A stretch of DNA of 19,416 nt, taken from NCBI GenBank assembly GCA_900551705.1, contig URWY01000015.1, positions 1-19,416 of the forward strand, in the 5' to 3' direction. Origin of the DNA: an uncultured Bacillota bacterium. GTDB lineage: Bacteria; Bacillota; Clostridia; Christensenellales; UBA1242. Of this stretch, positions 1-6,538 are shown one piece after another (the stretch's first letter is position 1; every line of letters begins with the position of its first letter). A program made the translations under genes and the position numbers. The notes beneath the pieces are model-generated. The model saw only the letters and a list, made by a program, of their open reading frames with translations. It was not told the origin of the DNA and did not search any database.

Positions 1-110
1 GGGGGGGGGGTATGTCAAGTAAATTGAGTACTTTTTTCGATTTTTTTGAAAAAATTTTTAATTTTTGTGGCAATTGCCACCCCTTAGACCCCTAAATTTG
101 CCATTTTCAA
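1..110. other. Non-coding left edge with poly-G start and small palindromes
   Basis: No gene is visible here. The window opens with ten G residues in an otherwise AT-rich region, which looks like a sequence or contig edge rather than native sequence. A perfect 14-bp palindrome, GTGGCAATTGCCAC, lies at 67-80. A weak 4-bp hairpin (TTAG/CTAA) lies at 84-95. Positions 32-66 are T- and A-rich homopolymeric sequence. The block could be the terminus of a mobile element or intergenic repeat cut by the edge, but no transposase or matching inverted repeat is present, so this is speculation. Confidence 0.4.
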
Positions 111-114
111 GCCA

Positions 115-187
115 AAAATGCTACAAGGTAGCAAAAAAAAGCAACAGTGTTGCCAAAAAAACAACCTATCGGGTTTGATAGGTTGTT
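115..187 (-). terminator. Tandem hairpin/T-tract terminators downstream of eno
   Basis: Read on the minus strand after the eno stop, three hairpins occur in series. The first is a perfect 11-bp stem (AACAACCTATC at 160-170 with GATAGGTTGTT at 177-187, 6-nt loop) followed by about seven T. The second has a 5-bp stem (GCAAC 141-145, GTTGC 149-153) followed by eight T. The third has a 5-bp stem (GCTAC 120-124, GTAGC 128-132) followed by a five-T run. The first is a strong intrinsic terminator. The others may be backup terminators or chance. Confidence 0.8.
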
Positions 188-207
188 AAAATTATCTTTT
201 TGTCATT

Positions 208-1518
208 TTATCTAATATTGAAGAATGCATTTATTCCATAGTAATTAGCGTCTTTATCAAGTTCTTCTTCAATTCTCAAAAGTTGGTTATATTTCGCAAC
301 TCTGTCTGTTCTTGAAGGCGCACCTGTTTTGATTTGTCCAGCGTTCAAAGCAACTGACAAATCTGCTATTGTTGTATCTTCTGTTTCGCCACTCCTATGA
401 GAAATAACTGCTGTGTAGCCTGCCCTATTTGCCATTTGAATAGCGTTCAAAGTTTCTGTTAGTGTTCCAATCTGATTTAATTTAATCAAAATTGAGTTCG
501 CAACGCCAAGTTTGATGCCTTTTGCTAGCCTTTTTGTGTTTGTAACAAACAAATCGTCACCAACAAGTTGTATTTTTTTGCCTAATTTTTCAGTTAAAAG
601 TTTCCAACCGTCCCAATCTTCTTCTGCCAAAGCATCTTCTAAAGTGATAATTGGATATTTGCTTGCCATTTCTTCCCAAAAATTAACCATTTCTTCCCGA
701 GTGAACAATTTGTCAGTTTTCCAGAAATAATAGCAACCAGTTTTACCAATTTTTTCTGCTTCGTCGAGCATTTCTGTTGCTGCTGCATCAACGCCTAAGC
801 AGAAATCTTTACCAGGTTCATATCCCGCTTTTTTAATTGCTTCAACTAAAAATTGGAATGCTTTTTCGTCACTTTCAAAGTTTGGTGCAAAGCCACCTTC
901 GTCACCGACTGCTGTGCTGTATCCGCTTGCTTTTAAAATTGCTTTTAAATTATGAAAAACTTCTGCGCACATTTTTAACGCTTCTTTGAAAGATTTTGCG
1001 CCAATAGGCATAATCATAAATTCTTGAATATTGACGCTGTTATCTGCGTGTTTACCGCCGTTGATAACATTCATCATCGGAACAGGCAAAACATTGGCAT
1101 TACAACCACCAACATATTTATACAATGGCAAATTCAAACTTTTTGCTGCTGCATGTGCTGCTGCAAGTGAAACGCCTAAAATTGCGTTTGCTCCCAATTT
1201 ACCTTTATTTTCTGTTCCGTCAAGTTCTATCATTGCATTATCAATAGCAATTTGGTCATAAACATTCATACCAATAACTTTATCAGAAATTTTTGTGTTT
1301 ACATTGTTGACTGCTTTTTCAACAGACTTTCCAAGGTAATTTGATTTATCTCCATCTCTGAGTTCAATAGCTTCAAATGCGCCAGTTGATGCGCCTGATG
1401 GGACATCTGCCCTGCCCATTACGCCATTTTCAAGAGTCACTTCAACTTCCACAGTTGGATTTCCACGGCTATCCAAAATTTGCCTTGCGTGAACTTTTTC
1501 AATTTTTAAATTTTTCAT
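208..1518 (-). CDS. eno: Enolase (phosphopyruvate hydratase)
   Basis: This enzyme interconverts 2-phosphoglycerate and phosphoenolpyruvate in lower glycolysis, in the cytosol. The 436-aa protein is of normal family length and complete. Visible landmarks are the mobile loop SGASTG (41-46), the catalytic acid/base pair Glu207 (in GDEGGF) and Lys346 (in ILIKLNQIG), the Mg ligands Asp244, Glu294 and Asp321, and the substrate loop SHRSGET (373-379) with His374. The LEDALAEEDW segment has Ala where LEDGxxExDW is more usual, a mild change. The ATG is preceded by a strong SD (AAGGGGG on the minus strand, 1524-1530). A plausible -10 (TAAAAT, 1548-1543, preceded by TG) lies upstream, but its -35 is poor. 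It is monocistronic, divergent from the ZIP transporter gene, and ends at a strong terminator. Confidence 0.98.
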   Translation of the reverse strand: MKNLKIEKVHARQILDSRGNPTVEVEVTLENGVMGRADVPSGASTGAFEAIELRDGDKSNYLGKSVEKAVNNVNTKISDKVIGMNVYDQIAIDNAMIELDGTENKGKLGANAILGVSLAAAHAAAKSLNLPLYKYVGGCNANVLPVPMMNVINGGKHADNSVNIQEFMIMPIGAKSFKEALKMCAEVFHNLKAILKASGYSTAVGDEGGFAPNFESDEKAFQFLVEAIKKAGYEPGKDFCLGVDAAATEMLDEAEKIGKTGCYYFWKTDKLFTREEMVNFWEEMASKYPIITLEDALAEEDWDGWKLLTEKLGKKIQLVGDDLFVTNTKRLAKGIKLGVANSILIKLNQIGTLTETLNAIQMANRAGYTAVISHRSGETEDTTIADLSVALNAGQIKTGAPSRTDRVAKYNQLLRIEEELDKDANYYGINAFFNIR

Positions 1519-1660
1519 TTATTCCCCCTTATACTGAGTTATATTTTACACGAAATTTTAAAATTACAAAAACAATTTTACTTGTGTAACATTTTTAACC
1601 TTTTATTAAATATGATGTAGAGAGATTAAATTTACAAAAGCTTAGTTTAAAGGAGTTATT

Positions 1661-2437
1661 TTGGAAGTATTTTTAGGAATTTTAATTCCTTTCATCGGCA
1701 CAACACTGGGTTCTGCAATGGTTTTCTTTATGAGAAACAACATCAAAGAACAATTACAAAAATCTTTAATAGGATTCGCATCTGGCGTTATGATGGCAGC
1801 ATCAATTTGGTCACTTCTGCTACCTGCAATATCGCAATCTGAAAAATATGGTAAACTTTCTTGGTTGCCAGCGGTTAGTGGCATTATTCTTGGTTTTTTA
1901 TTCTTGATTTTAGTTGATGTTGTATCTAATAAGTTGACAAAAAAATCCGAAATCAAACAGGACTATCCCCAGACATCGAAAAAAACAAAGCTTTTAATTT
2001 TTGCAATTACTTTGCATAATATTCCAGAAGGAATGGCGGTTGGTGTTGCACTTGCTTGTGCATATTTCGGTGGCACAGAAATAACAATTACAAGTGCTAT
2101 TATGTTATCTATCGGCATTGCAATTCAAAATTTCCCAGAAGGTGCGATTGTTTCAATGCCAATGAAAAGTGAAGGCCATGGCAAATTTAAGTCGTTTATT
2201 TTAGGTTCGCTTTCAGGCATTGTTGAACCGATATTCGCCATAATTACCTTTTTCATAACCGGTTTTATAACTCCAATTTTGCCATATATGCTTGCTTTTG
2301 CGGCTGGGACAATGATTTATGTTGTAGTAAAAGAACTCGTGCCAGAATCACAAGAAAATGCCAAATTTTATCTTTCAACGCTCAGTTTTGCTTTTGGCTT
2401 TATTGTAATGATGATTTTAGATGTGATGTTGGGATAA
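1661..2437 (+). CDS. ZIP-family divalent metal transporter
   Basis: This is a 258-aa integral membrane protein of the ZIP (ZupT/GufA-like) family, which imports zinc and sometimes iron or manganese into the cytoplasm. Both diagnostic metal-binding helices are present: HNIPEG at 119-124 and NFPEG at 157-161. Glu189 (SGIVEP) and Glu225 (VKELVPE) lie in later helices. About eight hydrophobic segments can be seen, with a short charged Lys-rich loop near 91-110 between the third and fourth. The start is TTG: SD AAGGAG (1650-1655) lies 5 nt upstream of it, and the conserved N-terminal helix begins immediately. A TATGAT at 1611-1616 could be its -10, but no good -35 is seen. It is divergent from eno. 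Substrate specificity cannot be told from sequence, and no metal-responsive operator was recognised. Confidence 0.92.
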   Translation: MEVFLGILIPFIGTTLGSAMVFFMRNNIKEQLQKSLIGFASGVMMAASIWSLLLPAISQSEKYGKLSWLPAVSGIILGFLFLILVDVVSNKLTKKSEIKQDYPQTSKKTKLLIFAITLHNIPEGMAVGVALACAYFGGTEITITSAIMLSIGIAIQNFPEGAIVSMPMKSEGHGKFKSFILGSLSGIVEPIFAIITFFITGFITPILPYMLAFAAGTMIYVVVKELVPESQENAKFYLSTLSFAFGFIVMMILDVMLG

Positions 2438-2440
2438 TAT

Positions 2441-2469
2441 TTGTTAAAAATTTAAAAGTGTGTTATCTT
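2441..2469 (+). promoter_or_regulatory. Promoter predicted to give a leaderless hydrolase mRNA
   Basis: The -35 TTGTTA (2441-2446) is separated by 17 bp from the -10 TATCTT (2464-2469), which has an upstream extended TG (2461-2462). Transcription would start about 7 nt after the -10, at or next to the ATG at 2476. It fits in the 38-bp gap after the ZIP gene. Confidence 0.55.
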
Positions 2470-2475
2470 AAAAAT

Positions 2476-3366
2476 ATGAAAGTAGAAAAAGTTTATTTCA
2501 AAGCAAAAGACGGCTTATCTTTGTTCGGACTGTTGCATAAATGTAACGGCGAAACAAAAGAGATTGTTTTGTCAATTCACGGAATGCAAAGCAACATATT
2601 TAAAGAAAGAGATAGAGTTGAAAGCGAATATTTAACAGAAAGGAATATTGACTTTTTTGATTTCAACAATCGTGGCAGCGAAATATACACCAAAACGAAT
2701 ACAATTATTGACGATAAAAAAGTTAAAATAAATTGCGGTTCAATGTGGGAAAATGTTTATGACTGTATTCTTGACATTGACGCAGCCGTTGACGAACTTA
2801 TTTCAAAGGGTTACGAAAAAATCATTCTTCAAGGTCATAGTTTAGGAAGCATAAAGAGCGTAATTTATTATAATTATCTCATAGAAAATAATCTTGTAGA
2901 CAAATTAAGCAAGATAAAAGCAGTCATTTTGCTTTCGCTTGTTGGAATAAAAGAATTTTTATATTATGATGACCCTAAACACGCTAAACATTTAGAAAAA
3001 TTGTCCAACAAACTTGTTAAGAAAGGAAAATTCGATACTTTAACAGAAGGCTTTTTCGGTTTTCCGATGACTGCCAAATGTTTAAATCAATATTTCCAAG
3101 AAAACTTAAATTTTGTTCAGTTTCTTGATAAAAATTTTAAATTTGAATTGCTAAACAAAATTAACTGCCCGCTTTTTATGAGATATGGCACAATTAACGA
3201 AATAATCCCAAAAGATGCATTTGAAATAATTGAAATTTTAAACTCCAAAGTAACAAATAATTTTAAAGATTTTGGCGCAATAGAAGGTGCAAATCATAGT
3301 TTTAAAAATAAAGAACTCGTTCTGACCGAACAAATATATGATTTTATAAAAAAAGCAGTTGTTTAA
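2476..3366 (+). CDS. Alpha/beta hydrolase fold protein, substrate unknown
   Basis: This is a predicted cytosolic alpha/beta hydrolase of 296 aa. It has an oxyanion-hole-like segment after a beta strand (IHGMQSN, 34-40), the nucleophile elbow GHSLG with Ser122, and a C-terminal GANHSF whose His274 would be the catalytic base. The strand that normally carries the acid as GxxD reads RYGTINE, so Asn241 occupies the usual Asp position and Glu242 follows. Either Glu242 substitutes or the acid lies elsewhere. A GTG at 2458 would add six residues, but the ATG at 2476 gives the natural start (MKVEKVYF), and a promoter lies 6 nt upstream of it with no SD. No signal peptide is visible. Its substrate (ester, lipid or peptide) cannot be assigned. 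Its stop codon lies inside a bidirectional terminator. Confidence 0.85.
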   Translation: MKVEKVYFKAKDGLSLFGLLHKCNGETKEIVLSIHGMQSNIFKERDRVESEYLTERNIDFFDFNNRGSEIYTKTNTIIDDKKVKINCGSMWENVYDCILDIDAAVDELISKGYEKIILQGHSLGSIKSVIYYNYLIENNLVDKLSKIKAVILLSLVGIKEFLYYDDPKHAKHLEKLSNKLVKKGKFDTLTEGFFGFPMTAKCLNQYFQENLNFVQFLDKNFKFELLNKINCPLFMRYGTINEIIPKDAFEIIEILNSKVTNNFKDFGAIEGANHSFKNKELVLTEQIYDFIKKAVV

Positions 3367-3375
3367 ACTGCTTTT
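3347..3375. terminator. Bidirectional terminator shared by hydrolase and small membrane protein
   Basis: A perfect 10-bp stem (AAAAGCAGTT 3351-3360 with AACTGCTTTT 3366-3375) encloses a 5-nt loop. It has a short T run on the plus side and at least seven T on the minus side. The stop codons of both convergent genes lie within or at the edge of the stem. Confidence 0.8.
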
Positions 3376-3580
3376 ATTCTATTGTTTCGTTTTTTGATTC
3401 TCTTGGTTGAACAGTGTTTTCTTCTTCAACACAACTTTTATTTTTTTTGTTGAAGCGTTCGCCCCTAATAATTAAGTAAATGGCAATTATGCCCCAAACG
3501 AGCAAAAATGCACCAATTATTGAGCCAACAACTGTTAGAAGAATACCCCACCAAGCCATAGCGAAAACTGAAAGTGCCAT
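3374..3580 (-). CDS. Small membrane protein of unknown function
   Basis: This is a 68-aa protein that I do not recognise. Residues about 5-39 are strongly hydrophobic and contain a WWG motif, with glycines that suggest either one long segment or a tight two-helix hairpin. The remainder (about 40-68) is a highly charged Lys/Glu-rich cytosolic-type tail. Reality of the gene is supported by a good SD (AGGAGAT, complement of 3587-3593) 6 nt before the ATG, a near-consensus promoter directly upstream and a strong terminator at its end. It is transcribed separately from the glycosyltransferase gene behind it. No function should be inferred. Confidence 0.75.
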   Translation of the reverse strand: MALSVFAMAWWGILLTVVGSIIGAFLLVWGIIAIYLIIRGERFNKKNKSCVEEENTVQPRESKNETIE

Positions 3581-3599
3581 AATCTTATCTCCTAAATTT

Positions 3600-3629
3600 A
3601 TTTTAACACTATTTAACCAAAATAGTCAA
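3600..3629 (-). promoter_or_regulatory. Promoter of small membrane protein gene
   Basis: On the minus strand, -35 TTGACT (3629-3624) is followed by an 18-bp spacer and -10 TAAAAT (3605-3600), just upstream of the SD and ATG of the 68-aa protein. The start would lie in the gap after the glycosyltransferase stop. Confidence 0.65.
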
Positions 3630-3649
3630 ATAAATTTACAAAAATAATT

Positions 3650-4723
3650 TTATGTCAAATTTTTGAAAAATATGTCATTTTTTATCGCCACTTCATTTTG
3701 TGGGCTTAATGTCAAAACAAAATCATTATACCTTTTTGCACTCTCCAAATCTCCGAGATTATAATAGCAAACACATAATTGCAACGCAGGATAAGTGCTA
3801 AAATATTCTTCATTTATAAATGCACCACTTGAATAATCTTTTTTGCATTTTAGTGCATTTTCAAACCAAAAAATCGCTTGTTTAAACTTATTCTCGCGCA
3901 TAAAATAGTCGCCAATATAGCACAGAAAGTTTGCTCGCGGCTCGGCATATTCAAAACTTTTATATAAAATGTTGATGTCGTTTTTATTAATCGCTAAATT
4001 GCAAAAATACAGCATTTCAAGTGCACCGAGATTGTTTTCAATCCAGCCCTTGCCGCCCTTTAAAAAGTTTGTAAACTCCTTTATCGCTTTTTTATAGTAT
4101 CCGTTATAATAAAGTTCTCGTGCAAAATAGTATTGATCTCGTGGCGAAAGTGTTTTGCCAGACTTTATAAGTTGCCGATAAATTTTTAAATTTCGCTTGG
4201 GGTCGGTCTTTTTGTCACCTTTTAAGTGCCTGATTGCGATGTCTAAATTTTCAATTTTGCCATGAGGTGTTATTGCTTCATGAACAGCCCCTTCCCATAA
4301 AAAAGTTTTGTTGTTCTTTAAAATTCGTTCCCGATTATATGCAAATGTGCAACGCCCTTTTTCGTCAAAAGCGGTTTCATATTTGAGCATATAAACATCT
4401 GTTTGACTTTCCTTTAATTTCTGCTTTAATTTTTTTAATTTTATCAAATTATCTTGCGTAACGACATCGTCAGCATCTAACCACATAACATACTTGCTTG
4501 TCGCCTTGGAAAACGCAAAATTTCTTGCTTTTGAAAAATCGTCACACCAATTAAAATCAAATATTTTATCTGTAAATTGCGCAGCAACAAGTTTTGTAAA
4601 GTCTGTTGAACCCGTATCAACAATTATGATTTCATCAACAAAAGTTTTTACGCTTTCCAAACAGCGAGCCAAATATTTTTCTTCGTTTTTGACTATCATT
4701 GCCAAACTTACTAAGTTTTCCAT
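3650..4723 (-). CDS. Family 2 glycosyltransferase with TPR-like C-terminal domain
   Basis: This 357-aa protein has no signal peptide or membrane segment and is presumably cytosolic. The N-terminal GT-A fold (about 1-160) begins with SLAMIVKNEE and IIIVDTGSTD and carries the nucleotide-sugar/metal motif as WLDADD (81-86, Asp83/Asp85). A WEGAVHEAI block (143-151) is typical of the SunS-like/GT2 subfamily. Residues about 190-350 consist of helical repeats with TPR-like spacing, which may bind the acceptor protein or mediate oligomerisation. SunS relatives glycosylate peptide cysteines, but many members of this architecture have unknown acceptors, and no bacteriocin precursor is seen nearby. No SD and no convincing promoter precede the ATG. 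The neighbours give no functional clue. Confidence 0.88.
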   Translation of the reverse strand: MENLVSLAMIVKNEEKYLARCLESVKTFVDEIIIVDTGSTDFTKLVAAQFTDKIFDFNWCDDFSKARNFAFSKATSKYVMWLDADDVVTQDNLIKLKKLKQKLKESQTDVYMLKYETAFDEKGRCTFAYNRERILKNNKTFLWEGAVHEAITPHGKIENLDIAIRHLKGDKKTDPKRNLKIYRQLIKSGKTLSPRDQYYFARELYYNGYYKKAIKEFTNFLKGGKGWIENNLGALEMLYFCNLAINKNDINILYKSFEYAEPRANFLCYIGDYFMRENKFKQAIFWFENALKCKKDYSSGAFINEEYFSTYPALQLCVCYYNLGDLESAKRYNDFVLTLSPQNEVAIKNDIFFKNLT

Positions 4724-4841
4724 ACTTAATATTTATGAAAAAATAAATTGCAAATGTGCGTGCATTTTTCGACAAATTTTGTGGTATTTTGCTAAGTTTA
4801 CGCATATATATACAACAAAAGTATGCAAAAAAGGAAGGTAA

Positions 4842-5159
4842 ATGGAAACATCTTTTCTTGAATTAAGATGCAAGGAAGTTATAAATGTTGTTGACGGCAC
4901 TAGGCTTGGTCATGTTGTTGACATTGTTTTTGAATTGCCAAGTGGTCAAATAAAAGGCATTGTCGTTCCAGGCACAAAAACTATTTTTGGTTTTTTAAAA
5001 GGCGGCAACGACTTATTTATTCCTTTTTCGCAAATATGTAAAATAGGTGCAGACACCATACTTGTTGAACTTTTTGGAGTTAATTCCCCTGTTTCAACAT
5101 ACAGCACCGTCAGCACCCAAGATAATAAGACAATTACGCTCAAAAACAGCAATAATTAA
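4842..5159 (+). CDS. PRC-barrel protein, YlmC/YmxH family
   Basis: This 105-aa protein is a single PRC-barrel-like domain. The signature elements are visible: LRCKEVINVVDGTRLGHVVDI (7-27), the strand GQIKGIVVPG, a FIPFSQICKIG segment where the family usually has IPW..I.KIG, and DTILVE. A Ser/Thr/Asn-rich tail of about 20 residues (from about 82) is not part of the barrel. The family is found widely in endospore-forming Bacillota and is annotated as sporulation-associated, but its molecular role is unclear. A good SD (AGGAAGG, about 4832-4838) lies just before the ATG. It converges on the SDR gene with overlapping stop codons and no terminator between. Confidence 0.85.
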   Translation: METSFLELRCKEVINVVDGTRLGHVVDIVFELPSGQIKGIVVPGTKTIFGFLKGGNDLFIPFSQICKIGADTILVELFGVNSPVSTYSTVSTQDNKTITLKNSNN

Positions 5160-5947
5160 TTATATTTTCCGCCAAACAACTTGTTTGACACTTTTAAAAA
5201 CCAGTTTATTGGAAAAATTTTAACCAAAAAATTAAACACTTTATACTTGTTACCAATTATGTAACTTGCTTTAAATTTGCGTTTATTAGCAATTTTAAAA
5301 ACTTTATTAGCGCAATACTCAACGCTCATTCGCTTTGAGTTATTTTTTTCAACAATTGCTTGTGCATTTTCAACTTTTTTACCATAGCGGTCATTTGTTT
5401 CAAAATTTTTAACTCTGTTTTGAATAAATGGCGTTTTAACATCGCCAGGATTGATGCAGCAAACATTTATTCCTGCGTGCGAAAGTTCCATTCTAAGCCC
5501 ATGTGAAAGCATATTCACTGCCGATTTGCTTGCACAATAATTAATTCTAAACGGCATGGCAAAAAGCCCGCAACATGAACCTATAATCACAATTTTTGCG
5601 CCCTTTCCCATGTATGGCAAACAAGCCTTTGCAGCATTCAAAACGCCAAAATAATTGACATCAAAAAGGCGTTTAACTTCTTCTGTTTCAGCAAGTTCTG
5701 CTGCGCCAGAAATTCCAAAACCTGCCGAACAAATCAAAATGTCTATCTTTCCATAATCGGAAGCGATTTTGTTCATGCTCGCTTTGAAACCTTGTTCATC
5801 TCTAACATCACAATAATATTCGTCTTCGTTTAATGGGTCTGGATGCAAGCCAAGAGCAAACACCCTGTCGCCACTTTCTTTAAACAGTTTAGCGGTTTGC
5901 TTGCCTATTCCACTTGTTCCGCCAGATATAACAACAATTCTATTCAT
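5156..5947 (-). CDS. Short-chain dehydrogenase/reductase (SDR), substrate unknown
   Basis: This 263-aa Rossmann-fold oxidoreductase belongs to the classical SDR type. The cofactor motif is GGTSGIG (9-15). The usual NAG is SAG (74-76, as ICSAGFG), Asn98 is in DVNYFG, the catalytic Ser124 is in IGSC, and Tyr137/Lys141 form NYCASK, followed by NPGDVKTPF (166-174). An Asp47 after strand 3 (CDV) is the adenine-ring contact position. The C-terminus (about 236-263) is unusually basic, aromatic and amphipathic and could attach to a membrane. A weak SD (GGGTG) precedes the ATG. It lies 8 nt downstream of the PH-domain gene and is almost certainly cotranscribed. The substrate cannot be assigned. Confidence 0.88.
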   Translation of the reverse strand: MNRIVVISGGTSGIGKQTAKLFKESGDRVFALGLHPDPLNEDEYYCDVRDEQGFKASMNKIASDYGKIDILICSAGFGISGAAELAETEEVKRLFDVNYFGVLNAAKACLPYMGKGAKIVIIGSCCGLFAMPFRINYCASKSAVNMLSHGLRMELSHAGINVCCINPGDVKTPFIQNRVKNFETNDRYGKKVENAQAIVEKNNSKRMSVEYCANKVFKIANKRKFKASYIIGNKYKVFNFLVKIFPINWFLKVSNKLFGGKYN

Positions 5948-5955
5948 ATTTCACC

Positions 5956-6396
5956 CTATTTATTTAAAAATTCTCTTGCTTTTGTCGCTCTTTCTTTAAG
6001 TTCAGCCATCACTTCTTCTTTATCAACAGGCGCAATGTAATCTCTTTGAAAAAATTTGCTTCCGCGTTTGATTTTAATTCTATCAATCGACAAACAAAAA
6101 GAACTTACAATGCTTTTAACAGGTTTTACTTCTTCAATGTATCTGTAATAAATTCTTTTCCTAAAAATGCCGCTTACAACCAGCAAATAGTCTTCTGTAA
6201 AAATGTAATAAGTTTTTAGAACTGAATACAAATATACAAGCAAAATGACACTGAAAAATACTAGCAAAAATATGTATTGCCAAAAGTAATTTTTTGGGAA
6301 AAACACTGCAATGCAGGCTGTTGCAACAACCAATGTTATAATCACAAAAAATACTAAAAAATCGCGCTTTGCTTCATATCTTGGACCTTGTTTCAT
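5956..6396 (-). CDS. Membrane protein with bacterial PH domain (DUF1200-like)
   Basis: This 146-aa protein has two predicted transmembrane helices (about 12-33 and 38-60) followed by a bacterial pleckstrin-homology-like domain (about 62-136). The PH part resembles the bPH_4/DUF1200 pattern: YYIFTEDYLLVVSG, a RIYYRYIEEVKPV strand, SSFCLSIDRIKIK, and a final IAPVDKEEVMAEL helix. Such proteins are membrane-bound with a cytosolic beta-sandwich; their ligands are mostly unknown. The start is set by SD AAGGAG (complement of 6402-6407) and a consensus-like promoter upstream. It is the first gene of an operon with the SDR and divergent from dnaA. Confidence 0.82.
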   Translation of the reverse strand: MKQGPRYEAKRDFLVFFVIITLVVATACIAVFFPKNYFWQYIFLLVFFSVILLVYLYSVLKTYYIFTEDYLLVVSGIFRKRIYYRYIEEVKPVKSIVSSFCLSIDRIKIKRGSKFFQRDYIAPVDKEEVMAELKERATKAREFLNK

Positions 6397-6413
6397 ATCA
6401 ACTCCTTGAAAAT

Positions 6414-6442
6414 ATTATACAATTAATTATTAATAAAAGCAA
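6414..6442 (-). promoter_or_regulatory. Promoter of PH-domain/SDR operon
   Basis: On the minus strand, -35 TTGCTT (6442-6437), a 17-bp spacer and a perfect -10 TATAAT (6419-6414) lie immediately before the SD of the PH-domain gene. It diverges from the dnaA promoter in the same 142-bp gap. Confidence 0.7.
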
Positions 6443-6478
6443 AACAAAAAATAATAATTTTATTACGCCGAAAAAATG

Positions 6479-6508
6479 TTGACAAGTTCCGCCAAAAGAA
6501 GTTATAAT
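6479..6508 (+). promoter_or_regulatory. dnaA promoter
   Basis: A perfect -35 TTGACA (6479-6484) and a perfect -10 TATAAT (6503-6508) are separated by 18 bp. No DnaA box (TTATNCACA) is visible in or around it, so the usual DnaA autorepression site is not apparent. Confidence 0.8.
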
Positions 6509-6538
6509 CTTTCAAGTTAAGTATTTAAAGGAAGAAAT

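Noticed and set aside
1642..1956. 104-codon frame antisense to the ZIP transporter
   Set aside because: It lies opposite a clear ZIP gene and shows no recognisable domain.
2458..2475. GTG start for the hydrolase
   Set aside because: It overlaps the predicted -10 element and adds six residues without a fold role; the ATG at 2476 is better placed.
4726..4753. Promoter TTGCAA/TATTAA for the glycosyltransferase
   Set aside because: The -10 would end 2 nt before the ATG, so transcription would start inside the coding region.
6397..6538. Replication origin next to dnaA
   Set aside because: No DnaA-box cluster is visible in the 142-bp gap, and dnaN is absent. The A/T-rich stretch alone is not evidence in this genome.
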